A DNA stretch of 64,000 nt, from assembly GCF_029873635.1 (NCBI RefSeq), contig NC_080423.1, forward strand, positions 106,811,988-106,875,987, in the 5' to 3' direction. The position numbers and the translations under genes are program-made. This document shows, one piece after another, positions 23,307 through 36,729 of this stretch. Source of the DNA: Malania oleifera (Eukaryota; Streptophyta; Magnoliopsida; Santalales; Ximeniaceae). Under the pieces are notes generated by a model. The model was given only the letters and a program-made list of their open reading frames with translations, was not told where the DNA came from and did not search any database. How positions within the stretch are numbered: position 1 is the stretch's first letter; each line of letters starts with the position of its first letter.

Positions 23307-25267
23307 TAGGGTATTATGAAGAAGGAAGAAAGTAGGAAGAGAAAATGATATATATCCGGATCCGGGGCTCCGACTACTGTGCTCGTATTCGACAGCTTTA
23401 CGATTTGAATTCCTCGCCTGACCGGGTGAATAGAACCCGACATGAAATGATGTTGATTCGGATTGAGAGCCTCATTTTAATTTATCTATTATAAAAATAT
23501 AAAAAAAAAACTCAATTACTAAAATTTAAATAATACATTTTATTTTTATATAACAATAAATTATATTAACTAAATATATGATAAAAGAACTTTAGCATAT
23601 AAATTGCTTATTAGTTTTATTAAATATTTATGCTTCTCGTGGTTCAAAATATTGAAATTGAAAAATAAGACCTATTCATGTATTAGATATTAAATAATTA
23701 AAATAATTTAGATTTTAAATCCATTCAATTTTTTAAATATGAAGCACCTTTTTAAAAAATATAAGACGCAGTCGCATTTCTTGAAATTTTGAATTTTGTG
23801 GTTACACCTAATGCTCGATTTGCAATTGTAAAATTTGAATTATGAATTCAAATTTTTTGTAAATTTAAATAAATTTTAATATAATTTTTTGTTATATTTT
23901 ATCTAAATTCAAACAAGTTTATATCCATAATCACTCACGAACACATAGTAAAAGTTTTCTGAATTTGCAATGCTATTACTTTTTAAACTAATATATTTTC
24001 AATTGCACAACATATTTTACTTTATAAAATCTAAAAATATGCCAAAATAATTTAATATCCCTCCATTAGACCTTAATTTAGTTATATTCTAACTCTTTAA
24101 AAGCAATTTTTTAAAAGAAACTTATGAAAATAAGTTGATTGAGATCATCAAAAATTAAGTATAAACAAAATATAAATTTTAAAATCTCACATAAATGGAT
24201 ACAGGCGGTTGCATTTTATTTTTAGAAAAAAAAAATTACCTAACTAATCCTTAAAATTTTATTAAATTGCATGTTACTCGTATTATAACTTTAAGTCATG
24301 TCATTTAATTTACTGAAAAAAATAGTGACGGCACACTTGAACAAAAAACATCGATATGAGTCAGACCTCTATTTGCAAAAGTTTATCATGCATCTTGATC
24401 ATTATATTATAACATTTTAACATAATGATTAATATTGAGACTCTATAGTGCCTTGATTATTTCGGTTAGTTGATTATTTAAGTTTTGACCTTGTCTAAAG
24501 TTGTGATCATAAAAAAAGTTTATGACATATATTTAATTAAGTAAACAGTCTTAATAAATTTTTTGTATTGAAAATATAATTATTCTTCATTTATTGATTA
24601 GATTTATGTCAAGGATATAATAGTCATCTTATTGAAATATTTACCGGGATTTTCATGTTGCACCCGACATTAACAAAGAATCCTACATACATTTAAAATC
24701 CTCACAACACGAATTAAAAGAAGATATTCCTATGCTGCACTAAAAATATCAATGAATTAGGATATTGTTGATCGCATATCAAGTACCCCTAAAAATCTAA
24801 TTCTTATAAGCTTTTACCGACCCAACAAATTAATTACCCAAATAAAAAACATCTATTAGGTTGACAAAACAAGATGAAAAACAGTGAACCATAAATAATA
24901 AATTGAGATTATAATATGAAATTATATAGAACAATTAAAACTATTATAAAATACCTAAACTATTTAAATGAATTACCACACAACCATGAAGTGATGAAGC
25001 CATAATTTAAAATGAAGTAATTCTTTTTTCTCCAAGGGGATCAATGGGTGCAATGATTAAGTGCTTGGGTGGCCATTTTGAAGAAATCACCACCAATCTA
25101 ATGACAAGTCATTAAAACCCTATAATCATTATTGTTCCTTCTTTCTACCTTCTAAAATATATCTACTAACTTAAGTATGAGAGGATTATTTTTTATGGCA
25201 TTAACTAGCATTGATGATTTTTTTTATTCTGAAAAATCTCTCACATGCTATCTTACTTGATCCAAAG

Positions 25268-25913
25268 AGATCCTTAGGTCCATTTGGATCAAATATTTTG
25301 ATGGAGGAAAGAAAAGAAAAGGAAATTAAGTATAAAATTTATTTTCTATTATATTTTCTTTCTATACAAAATAATACTAGAAATGAAATAATTTAAAATT
25401 TTAAAAAATTAAATATTAATGATGCTTAAAGTTAAAATATATTTTTGTTTTCCTTAATAACAGAATATGAAAATGTGAATTCCTCCGTATTTTTCTTTCC
25501 TTTTTCACTATAAATTTATCCATTAATATCCTTAATACATAATCTCTTTGGTTCATTTCTTGAACATATGTGGGGGAAGGAATTATGCTAAGTTTCACTT
25601 TTTAGCGTATGATTGGATTGTAATTTTGAAGGGAAAAAGGAAAGAAAAATAAAATAGGTAGAAAATTTATTTTTCAGGATAATTTTTTCTCTATACCAAA
25701 TACTGCTAAAAATGAAATTTTATTATAATATAATCAAAAAATAAGAAAATTCAAATGTTAACGATGCTTAAAATTTAAATTTTATTCATTGATTTGATGG
25801 ATTTTTTTTATTCTTTCTTATTTTTTTAATAACCAAATATGGAAAATGGATTCCTCCATATTTTTTTCTCCATTCTCTTATATTTTTTAAATTCCAAATG
25901 GGTCTTAAAATGG
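25268..25913. mobile_element. MITE-like inverted structure
   Basis: The left end reads TTAGGTCCATTTGGAT and the right end, on the complementary strand, TTAAGACCCATTTGGAAT. Two similar sub-blocks, each with GGAAAGAAAAGAAA-type and ATTCCTCC-type text, suggest two related copies side by side or one enlarged copy. No clear target duplication seen. Confidence 0.45.
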
Positions 25914-28002
25914 GTCAAGTCTCAATTCACTATATTCAATTAAAAAAAAAAAAAAAAAAAACTTCAACAAAATAAATGTTATAAATCGAATCTAATCCTA
26001 ACTTGCAAGAAACAGACCGATTCAAGCCTAGTTCTTTTTTTTTTCCCCTCCATTTTTTTTAAAGAAATTAATTTTTCTCAAAAATAATAATAACATAATT
26101 AAAGAAAAATTTTGAAATTTTAGTTGAAGCATGCAGGTTAACTTAGTTAGTCTATTGTTCAAGTTGGGGATTATATATTAGCAGAAAATTTTGCATTAAT
26201 AATTTTAAAATAGATAATAAAAGTAGGGATAATCGTGGTTCAATTAAAAGAATAAGAAAATATTGCAAATTAATTCATATAAAAACTATTAGAAATTAAT
26301 GAAGGGAATTATAAACAAACTCTTAAATGACTTGCCAGAAAATTTGAAAAAGAAAAAAAATTATGTGAGTGCTTACTTGGTAGATGTGTTTGCTTAGTAT
26401 GGAAAAAATCATCTTTGTAATAATATTCTTCAATTGGATACAATAGATTGAGAGTCATTAAAATTTTTATATTTTATGCTTAATATAGAAATAGTTGATG
26501 GTAAAAAAATATGGGTAGAAATTGAGAAATTGAGAAGTTACCAACTATAATCAATTGCAATAATAGAAATATTTTCACAACATTGATAATTAATTAATGC
26601 TCCGAGATTAATTAAGTCTATATAAAGTGGTTCAACCCAATTCATGTTGTGCATGGTAAACAAGGTGAAAAAAATGACTCTCATCGGTGCCACCTTAAAA
26701 TTCTTCCTCTCCATGGTCGACGGATCATTGCTTTTAAAAGATTTCGTTCTTAAAGATTTTTGCTTGAAGGGTGAGAAGAAGGTCCGTGTCCATGGCGAAT
26801 CAGCGAAAGTCACTTAGACTTGTCAAAGTATTGTAATTTTGAAGCTTTATATCCAGAGCGTCTTTATTTTTTTAGGTCGTTTTATTTTGTGTTTGTTTTA
26901 TTTAGTTACATGTGTGTATTAAAGGTCACATGTTTGGCTTTTTATTTTATTTTTACTTGATATAAAAGGAAAACAGTATGCATTTATACAAGTACTTAAT
27001 TGTGTGCTAAAATTTGATATCTTTCTTTCTATTATTTGTGCATTTGTACCTTCCGGCTATTATTTATCATCATGAACTAAAATAGTTTAGACTATTTGTT
27101 GAAATATTGAAAAGGGGTCGTTGAAAACGAAGTCATTAGCATATTCAAGTGTACTAATTTTTTTAAAAAAATTACAAAATATATTTTTTTTAAAATTTGT
27201 ATAAATATAAAAAATATATAAATTTAATTTTAAAACTTTTTTAGGAAAGTGTTCAAATTTTTTTAAAAATAATATTTGTAAGGGGGAAAAAAATGAGAGA
27301 AAAAACTCTATGAGTTAGATCCATTTTAGGTACACCAACTGCTACATTCGGAATTTGATTAACTTTGAAAACGGGTGCATCTCAAATTTCATATGTAAGT
27401 TTAATAGGGTCTCTTTTAGGAGGCTAACAAAAATTTATATGAGGCCCATGACATGACATGCTTAGATTATTTTGACATATCCCTTAATAAAAATTTACTT
27501 GTGGAGAGATGAATATGGTATAATATAAAATAATATTAAAATTTATCTAAATTACTATAAATACAAATTCAAAATTTGAAATCTATATTCCGGTAGCTAT
27601 AATTTTTCTTCAATACAATTTAGTTTATCAATTTAAATACAATAACTAGTAAAAAGGCTTGCATTTTGGTTCATACAACATAAATGTGAAATTATTTAGA
27701 AAATAAAATATGAATATACGGCATATTAATATCGAAAGAGTATTACAAATGTAAAATTTAAAATAGAAAATGATTCTACATAGTTAATTGAAATATTTTT
27801 TTTAAAAATAAATATCTCCACAATATGTATTATGTATATGTAATAGAGACTATTTATATTTAGTAGACAATTTAAGTTTTTGTGTTAGGATCATTTCACA
27901 TTTGTTAAAAGGTTGAATTTTGAAAATAGTGTCCACAATAATTTAATGGTTTTTGAAAAATATATTTAATAAATTATACTGATAATTTTAATATCAGTTA
28001 GT

Positions 28003-28162
28003 TATGTTATACTTTAATTATTCTTATTCTTGTATAGTCGATATGAGTTATTTAATAGCAATATTAATCTCTGAAATTCAATATGTTATACTTTAATTAT
28101 TCTTATTCTTGTATAGTCGATATGAGTTATTTAATAGCAATATTAATCTCTGAAATTCAATA
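28003..28162. repeat. Perfect 79-bp tandem duplication
   Basis: A 79-bp unit containing TTGTATAGTCGATATGAG is present twice head-to-tail with no differences that I can find, in otherwise AT-rich spacer. The identity implies a recent event. Confidence 0.95.
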
Positions 28163-28359
28163 ACTTAGATATATAATTTGATAATTATATAAATTTATTT
28201 AATAAATTAGGTAGATAAAAGATAAATTTACCGTGTGCAAATATAGAGAAATAAATTCTATCCATTTTAAAGAAATATTTTTGAACAAATAATATATATT
28301 GTCAAAAAATAATATTGATATATATATATTAATTAATATTTTAATTTTCTTAATTTTTA

Positions 28360-28497
28360 TTTATATTAAAAATAATTTTTTTATTTTTGATAGTATTTAA
28401 TAGAGAAAGAAAATATAAGGGAAAATGAGTTAGACCTTATTTTCCTTTCCTTTCTTTTTTCTAAATAAAATCTTTAATCCAAACGGACGTAAAAATA
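28360..28497. mobile_element. MITE fragment, same family as 33530-33831
   Basis: Contains TTTTTGATAGTATTTAATAGAG and ends with TTTAATCCAAACGGACGT, matching the second half of the MITE at 33530-33831, with an outer end of the same type. The left part is not recognisable. Confidence 0.45.
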
Positions 28498-29004
28498 TTT
28501 TGGTATTTTTTTTTAAAAACTCGGGAATTACAATTCATATTTAGAAAACTTAGGTCATGCCTTTGACTTTTATCCTTCTTTTAAATATCCAGAAAGCTAT
28601 CAAATCTCCCCATAGAAAATTGCAGACTCCATTATTTGGATGAATTTCTAATCATCGTTAAATATACTAATTTATATGCCCAAAATAAAAAATGAAGAAA
28701 AAAAGACCAACCACAGAATGTATAAGTTTTTTTTTTTGAAATCAAATGTCAACAGAACCTTATAAATATTTTAAATTCCTGTTTGAAACATCTGAAAAAA
28801 TAAATACCATTTAAACAAGTACTTATTTTAAGTATATATGTCAATGAAAAAAATATTCAGTTCACATTTAAATAAATACTTATTTCAAAAATTACTTTTA
28901 AAATTACTTTTTTTTTTTTAAATAGACATTTAAAAAAAAAAAAAACTTATCTAAAAAAATACTTATAATAAGTAACTCTAAATTATTTTTAAATAAATAT
29001 TTTT

Positions 29005-29009
<5 letters not shown>

Positions 29010-29035
<26 letters not shown>

Positions 29036-29143
29036 TTTATAAGTAGTTCCACAAGACTTTTAATTCTCGCCCATATCTTTTTCTCTATATATGCATTAGA
29101 TATATAAATATCATTTAAAAGGGAAAAGGGTCATATCTTTTTG

Positions 29144-29200
<57 letters not shown>
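29010..29200. repeat. (AT)n, (CT)n and (GTAT)n microsatellites
   Basis: A cluster of simple repeats: (TA)n near 29016-29034, then (CT)n and (AT)n near 29145-29190 running into GTAT units. A short duplicated block with CATTTAAAAGGGAAAAGGG lies on both sides. Confidence 0.9.
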
Positions 29201-29202
<2 letters not shown>

Positions 29203-29607
29203 GTATTAAATATATAAATACCTTTCAAAAGGGAAAAGGGAAATAGGGAGGAAGCATGGATCCACTTGGGCTGTATGATTAGATTACAAAATGAAGTGGG
29301 CCACTAACTTCATTTCTTAAATTTTCAATTTTCCCTCTTCATATTGCCTAAATTGTATAGAATGGAAAATGATTCAGTATGTTTGTAAAATGTGAGATGG
29401 GTCATGGGTGCTCGGAAATATTGGAGACAGCAAAGTGCTTGTGCTTCCATCTCATTCACTGTCAAGAGATTGCTCTTTATTCTAACATCCAAGCCGAAGG
29501 GAGAAAGCAATCAAATTATAACTCGAGGCAGCTTTTGAGAAGTGTTCTGGTTCTATCCAATATATCTACACAGTTTTAGCTCTTAATAAAACACAAAAAT
29601 AATTAGC

Positions 29608-32600
29608 TCACTCGTTGTCTTCGCTTTTTGACTTCTTTTTCTTCTTCTTCTTTGTCTTGCCCTCACCATCAGCCAGGAGATGTCCATTTTCATCTTTACT
29701 CTGCTTCTTTTTCTTCTTTGTTGATCCTTCCTCCGCACTGAACCCATTCGCACCATTTGAGTTCATGGGAGCCTGATCTCGCACCACCTCAGACTCCTGC
29801 TCTAATTTTCGCTTCTTCTTCTTCTTTTCGGATTTGAGATCCACAGAAGCATCTCCATTTGTATTGGCCTGGCAGTTATCTTCTACCATTGTGTCATCCT
29901 CTTCAACCTTGGATTTCTTTTTCTTGCTCTTCTTTACGGAAGGTTCAGATGCCTCCACGTCCATCTCTGCTCCTGTGAAAATATGCAGCAATACATGTGG
30001 ATAAATGATTATTAAAAAGCTAGAATAGAAAAACACCCCAGCAATAAAAACATCCTTTATGATACATAAACATCATGCTATTACAGTAAACCCCATGATA
30101 CATAAACCATATATTTATGTTTGTCCTAAAGCATTTGAATATCATGTGAATTAAAAATAGTCGCTCCATACACCTTACCTTTGTTTTGAGCACCGTCCAT
30201 TGCAGCTTTCATTACATCAATGTTTTTGCGAGGTGCAACTCCCTTGTCATAAAAGTCCAGCCGTTCCTCAACTTGTTCACGGAGTTTCTCCCCGAAGGCA
30301 GTGGTATTCCCATCTGCATTCACAAGATGACATCACATTTTCTAGCTAGAGAACTATAGTGCAGGAGAAATTTTTTCAAAATTATATACTTATCTACACA
30401 GAAGAGGTTTAATAATATTTTATCACCCTTTTTCTCTTACGGTTGTTCTTTGAAAAAAAAAATGCCCCTTACCTAAAAAACAATCAATTCGAGATGCAAT
30501 GGAGCACTTGTTTGCAAGATAACGGGCCATTCGACCCTTGTTTCGGGCAGATGCTCGACCAATGAAGGAGGAATGAAAAATTAAACCATACTTTGGTGTG
30601 TTTCCCCGAGTTTTCAATGCCCTGAAGACGACCATAAATACATTAAAGACGACATTTTAAAGTGTCAAGATATCAATCCAGCTGTAGGATGGACTCCCTT
30701 CTAAACTAAAAATTAAACCATGTCAGGGAACGACTGTTACACCTGAAAAGAGCCTTCTCCGCACCAAGGATCTGAAGTGTAGAAGATGGGCACTTCGCCA
30801 GATTTGTGAGACTACCAGCATGAGAAATCAAGCGTGCCCCAACAACTTCACCAATTAGAGATGCCAAATTGGGTGCAATGTCATTCATCTTGGTAACTAG
30901 ATAATCATAAAGCTTCCTCCTGTACTCTGAGAGGTCCATTACCCTCTGAGCACATTGCTTCACATTAATCAGATCAATTGGCGATAAATCCTGTCCTGCA
31001 TAAAATAAAACCACCAAATGAATAAGATACAGATGAGATTTTCAAACACAATATAAATTCAAGAAAATACCCATTGAAGCTTTTGCAGCTTCTACAATCT
31101 CCTTAGCTTTATCTTCATCTCCAAGTATGTCTGTCAAGCCTGGGATCTTATCTTCAGATAACTCTGACTTGTTCTCCACATACGTTGCAATCTTGGCATA
31201 GAGATAGTTGTCATTGACAATCTTCACTAATTCGGGGAAATGCCAAGAGTACCATTCTCTGCAAAGAAATGTCAATCAAATGGTATTTTAAAGGGAAGCC
31301 AATATCGAACTGTCCAATAGAAAGAGCCAGCATATCAGTATCAATAATAAACCTGACTCTCATCGAGAAAGAATTTATATCTTTGTCAAGAGTATCAAGA
31401 AGGAAGATGGCCTGAATAACCATGTTGTCAACTCGGTTAACATTGAACTTGACCTTTGCCCGGCTATAACTGTGCCCCAGACCAAGTTGTGCCTTTTCTA
31501 GGTCACCAGGCTATAAGAATTTGAAAGATGAGAAGGAAGTCAAGTTAGAGAAATCATTTCAGGTGGGGAAACAGGAAACAGCAAGGCGAGAAGTTAATGC
31601 AAACCTTTAGGTCTTTGATAAACCTATCAAAATGCAACCGAACCCCACGAAGAAGCTCGAGCACAAACTCATTGCTTTGACAAGGAATATTGGTCACTTC
31701 ATATATGTGTGAACCAATCTTAGGCTCTGACACACCTAAACTGAACTTAGGTTTCTTACCCTCCTTGACTTTTGGGAGATTAAGCTCCAAAAAGCTCCTC
31801 AATTCATCAGTCATAAGCCCTGGAAGCCAATCACAGCAAAACAAACACAGATGAACTCCAACGAAAGAGCGAAGGCGCACAAACTGAACCAAGACCAGTG
31901 GTAGAGTACAAGCCAGTGGGCATTCCTTACAGTGAAAATAGAATGAACTATGACCAGGCTTTGCTAGATCAAAATCAATAACATCTAATATTTGCTTAGT
32001 CTGATTTCTGAGAAAATGAAAAGGTAAAAATAAAATTAACTTGCATTTGGCAGCATGGATTTCAAGCCTTGGGTTTGGAGTAGTGCAGATCTGAAAAAAA
32101 AATAAAATACAAAATACAAAATTGTATCAAGTTTTTTTCAATCCATATAAATCCAAACCCATGGCTCAAACTTCATCCTCCCAAATAAAGAGTTAAGACT
32201 TTTTTACACAGGCTAATTACTGATGGAGAGACTCCATTCAATTGAGGCTAATGCAACCATCTCTTTTAACTGAAATTGAAACAAAGTCAAACCAAAGCAT
32301 GCCAATGGTGTTAAAAAAAGGTAGAGAGCATTACAGAAATTTTAGAAATAATCATCGCAAAAGCAAACCATCAAAAGCATAAAATAACTAAAAAAAAATC
32401 AATGGCAGAAGAGGGATAGAAGCACCATAATTTAGGAAATCCTTTAACAATTACAGATATGAAAATAAAGATAGAATCTTTTATCCTGGTCCATTATAAT
32501 AGTCTGAGAAAATAAAAATAATCAACTTGATTATGATTCAGAAAAATGAAAAAAGCAACCTCCTGAACACGATAAAAAAGAGAAATAGTACTAGTAACAA

Positions 32601-34535
32601 CCTAATGGCCCTATAAATTACCATGCAATGAACTTTAACAAATTTCTGAACGCGCTTCTACTGAGCCAAATAAATGCAAGATCTTAGTTCCCCTTTTCTC
32701 AAATGTAATATATTTACATTAACTTCCGTCATTTGTTTACTAGTAATTATTCAAAATTTTTAAAAATTTTGCAAGAGTTTTAAAAAAAAAAAACCAACAA
32801 ATTGGCAAAATTTTCTTGCATTTTCTGAATCGGGAGTGCATATACACTACAACTACCTCTGGTAACGTCACTGCCATAACTATACTATAAAGGAAAGTCC
32901 CAAAAAATCCAAATAGATGATAGGAAATATCAAATACAGCCTATCCATGAAGCAAAATTAGTTCCTTAAAGAAGTATCAAATATAAGACTTATAAAGAAA
33001 TATGACACTTTGGCTATTTTCAAAAAGTTGAATTCTTGTATCGAAACTAGATGACACTTGATAAGCATCATTCAAAAAAAAAATTTAACACAATTTTTTC
33101 AGCTTAGGTTCACAACCCAAATAATATGAGGCCACCAATGCACTGTTTCACCAAAAAAATGCTACCTGATGGAGTTCCTGTGTGTATTTTTTCAAATAAA
33201 TTGGTAAAACACGTTGAACTAAGTAACCTTCTTCAAGTAACTACATGAGTATTTCCTTCTGGCCTAAGTAAACTTACTCCAGGGGGTTAGATATTAGAAC
33301 CTCAAATTCCATGGTAACTTGCCCGTCACAAAAGAGTTCCTTCCAATCAAGTGGATATACCAGTGATTGTGGAACTTGACTAAACCATCAAGTTCCCACT
33401 TTTGCCCATTTCAAAAGCTCATCATCAAAGGCAATATGCCCAAAGGAATTCTTGTTCAAGGGCGCCTCTGAGCCTTCTTGAGTCTTAAAACAAGCTATTA
33501 TCCTTAGGAGCATCCAGTACAAAAACTAATGTCCCGTTTGGAATTCAGAAAAATATTAGGAAAGGAAAGAATAATATCAAGAAATCCTCATTTTGGTGTT
33601 TGGTTATCAAGGAAAATGAGAAAGAAAATAAAAAATATACCAAATCTATAAACAAAAATTTGATGTTACACATCACTAATTTTTAGTTTTTTCTAATTTT
33701 TAGTCATATTAAAATAAAATTTTATTTTTGATAGTATTAAATAAAGAAAAAAATATAAAAGAAAATGAGTTTTCTCCCTATTCTACTTTCCTTTTCTTTT
33801 GCTATGTAAAATCCTTGATTCAAGTGGCCCTTAAAAGATTTTCAGTCCTATGTCCTACTGACAGTGAGGTATGTTCATAAGACTGACTCATTCAATATTG
33901 GCACTTAAATAACATGCACTTTTCAATAAATTTATTTTAACATTAATTACTTCAAAATCATGAAATTGAATCCAAAAATTAGTAACAGCTTTTAAAACTG
34001 AAAGCAGCTTGTAAAATTCCAACCACCTAAATGGGGTGAAAACGAAAACAGATTAGCCGGTAACAACTCCATGCCCCTGTAAGTAACCTTGAAATGAACT
34101 TTACAACCACCCCAGAAGTTAAAAAGCACACTTCTACTGAGCCAAAGATATGAATGGAGTTCAATGTTTTTCAAAATATCACGCAATGTGAACTATGTTA
34201 TTCAAAAAATTTTCACTTTATTATTTTCCTAAAGTTTCTTAGCAACCAAACAAACACAAAACAAAAGCAAGAAATGAAAAACAAACCAACCAACATAACA
34301 AGCTAGTACAAAGTTAGGGCGCACTCTCACCTTCAGAGACCGAGTTGCATTGTTTAAGGGCATCGAGCGCTGATTCAAACGGCTGAAAAGCAGCGAGCTT
34401 CACAACTTTACCGAACCGATTGAGATCGGAAACTGAACTCCGAACGGCCTCTGTGTTCTGCCCGATCTCGTCGAGCCCATGAGCCAGGAAAAGTGAAAAA
34501 GCGGAAGCCGACTCGAAAAGGATGTATAGCGCCAT
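29608..34535 (-). CDS. NOP56: NOP56 box C/D snoRNP core protein, copy 2
   Basis: Eight coding exons: 34331-34535, 31605-31819, 31353-31510, 31071-31258, 30743-30995, 30473-30621, 30179-30313 and 29608-29972. Exons 1-7 have the same lengths as in copy 1 and all junctions are GT..AG. The sum is 1668 nt, 555 residues. The domain order is as in copy 1. Most differences fall in the Lys/Glu-rich tail, where copy 1 has [10 protein letters not shown] and copy 2 has [10 protein letters not shown], and the end is SEDNE rather than SEEEE. The globular domains are nearly identical, so purifying selection is likely on both. Intron 1 is 2.5 kb. Confidence 0.95.
33530..33831. mobile_element. MITE in NOP56 copy 2 intron 1
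   Basis: About 300 bp absent from copy 1, where CAGAAACTAGAAGATTTCAG is continuous (about 21112-21131). Ends are TGTCCCGTTTGGAATTC and, inverted, AGGGCCACTTGAATC. No coding frame. The exact target duplication is unclear. Related pieces lie at 28360-28497 and about 58200-58440. Confidence 0.75.
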
Positions 34536-34643
34536 TAAAAATTCTCTCCTAGTCCACTGGGTTTGGTGAAGAAGAAAATTGCACCGCCGCCAACGGAAAG
34601 CGGCGGGAAGGATTTTGGATTGGAGCTGGATTTGGGGGAGGGC

Positions 34644-34698
34644 TTAGGGTTTTATGAAGAAGAAAGTGCAGCTGGCCCGCACGCGCGATTGCCACGTG
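34644..34698 (-). promoter_or_regulatory. NOP56 copy 2 promoter: telo-box and G-box
   Basis: TTAGGGTTT (telo-box) at 34644-34652 and CACGTG (G-box core) at 34693-34698, about 110-160 bp upstream of the ATG at 34535. Telo-boxes are frequent in plant ribosome-biogenesis promoters. Here the leader is short and appears to lack the intron proposed for copy 1. Confidence 0.5.
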
Positions 34699-34719
34699 CA
34701 GGTTACACGCCTGTTTATT

Positions 34720-35591
34720 TCTTTTGGGTGACCTAATAATTTTCTTAGGCTTTTAGTTATGTGCTCAAATTATGTAGTTTTAGGTTTGAGCTTATTGTCA
34801 TATCTAGTTAAAAATTTTACCTAATTTTTTATATTAATTGTTTTAAATGGGTTGAAATGTAGTGATGTATTTGATATTATTTTTATTTTTATTTTTTAAT
34901 TATTTTTGTTTATGTATACTAAATGAATAGATTATGAAATATTTATATGCATTGTTAGTTTTTTCTCTGCAAAACATCAAATACTGACCTAGGTTGGTTG
35001 TTCTGCTTGGGCACCTGGTTGCCTAACTTGGGTTCGTTGACCTGATTTGTCAACTTGGTTTACTAGACTATCTGACCAACCAACTTAATCATTCATTCAT
35101 TAACGAAGAAACTCATGCATCCACGACTTTAACTTTGAATAATTTATTCCTTGGCGAGGGAATTCATGTATCCGTTATTGTAACTCTTAATTGTACGAAT
35201 GTAACTCTTAATTGTCGACGCCTTGATGAAGGAACTCGTGTCCCAAAGACAATTAGTTGAGGAGGAAAGGGGAGGAGGGAAACAAAACAGGTAAGTCCAA
35301 TCATTCCTTATTTTCTCTTTTCTTACCTTAATTTAGTACTTTTTCACTTTTAGTCATTGGAGAGATTCCCCCGATTGTCATTGGGACTTCTCGAAAGTGA
35401 AATCGCATCCTTACGTATTATTAGTAATGAGGATTGGTGATCCTTCTTCTATTCAATCAACCTTTGAAGTAACGATTTATTTTTAAGTATCAATAGTTTT
35501 TGTTGTCAATCTTCAATTGTTTTTTAAACTTAAAACCAAAATTTATAGTTTTCACTTATTTTAATGACATATTGTTAAAAAAATCCTTAAT
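34720..35591. other. Intergenic spacer
   Basis: No gene or transposon end recognised. The GAACTCATGCATCC and GGAATTCATGTATCC phrases near 35110-35240 look like a degenerate local repeat. Confidence 0.5.
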
Positions 35592-35663
35592 TGTAAGAAC
35601 CCGAACCTGAATATAGGGGTTAATTATGTAAAAGAGGGGTAAAAATGAAAATTGCACAGAATT

Positions 35664-35935
35664 CATCGACGAGGTCATAATTCGTCAACGAAGATTGAAG
35701 GCTTCTCGTCGACGAAATTCAGAAGCTCGTTGACAAGTGAATGCCGAAAGATCCAAGAAAATGTGAAATATCTGGCTCGTCAACGAGGCTGTCGATTCAT
35801 CGACGAGGCTAGTGAAGAATTCGTCAACGAGAACCCCATTTCGTCGACGAATCCCCTCGGGTCAAAGGCCTATAAAAGGTATTTTTGGGTTGCTTTGGGA
35901 CTAAGTTTTTCCCAAACTCTCTCTCTCTCTTTAGA
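35664..35935 (+). promoter_or_regulatory. U3 promoter of the solo LTR: palindrome array, TATA box, CT tract
   Basis: Eight copies of TTCGTCGACGAA-like motifs (35664-35855), then CCTATAAAAGG near 35869-35879, then a CTCTCTCTCTCT tract near 35920-35932. Spacing fits a core promoter with a pyrimidine-rich start region. Activity is inferred. Confidence 0.6.
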
Positions 35936-36729
35936 ACTCGAAGCGCTCTCTATCTCTCCTCGATTCCTTCACCGTTTGTTGCCTGATTCGCAAATCCAAC
36001 GTTACTGCGAGGATTAGCGAAGGATTCTTAGGAATCTCATTTCGAGCAATTTCGGGTTTTGGGCTAAAATCGAGGTAAGGCTCGGTTTTCATTTCTGATT
36101 CAGCATATGTGTAGTAGTACTGATTGTAAGCATATACTGTACTGTGATTTGTAGGTTTTGGAGTCTCGACTCATAGTTTTGAGGACCGTAAAGTTCGTGG
36201 TTGGAATTCAGGTTAAGGTAAGGGGATTCGGTTTTTATCAGTTTATTTTCAAAATCGGGATCAGTACGCTTGTAGGTTACGATCGCATGTATGTTATGAC
36301 TACTTATTTGGGGAAATCCATAGGGTAAAAATACGGAATTTTTTGGTTATAGTTTTCAGGAAAATTGGGGATTTCGGGTATCATCTCTACTTTGTTTTGG
36401 AAACTGTTGGTTATGTTAAAATTGTACTATTGAGATGACCGTAATCCATATTTGCATAAACTGTATACTTGAAATTGTAATTGATATGATTCGTCGTAAA
36501 CCAAATAAGTGTGGTATGTATGGATATATGTATTTGTTTCAGGTATTTGTAAAACATTTATGTGGCGGCTAATTATCGTACGCTGAAATGTATAGGAGCG
36601 TGAGCTCCAAAATGATTCAAGGGATTTGTAAAATAGTCATGTATCGGTTAACTACCGTGGGCGATAGTGGCCGGCTCTATATCCAGGGTGTGAAATATCA
36701 CCAGTATGTTCTGGCTGGTCACCGAAGGG

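Larger units (their letters stand above)
23310..29439. other. AT-rich spacer between the NOP56 copies
   Basis: About 6.1 kb of very AT-rich sequence without a convincing gene. Short frames here look random: no family motif, no conserved intron borders. It holds MITE-like pieces (25268-25913, 28360-28497), a perfect tandem duplication (28003-28162) and microsatellites near 29010-29200. Confidence 0.6.
29440..34560 (-). repeat. NOP56 duplication, unit 2
   Basis: Homologous to 10675-21955 and in the same orientation. Shared sequence starts about 170 bp past the stop codon and stops just upstream of the ATG. This unit lacks the LTR, LINE and miniature retrotransposon of unit 1 but has a private MITE at 33530-33831. 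Confidence 0.85.
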
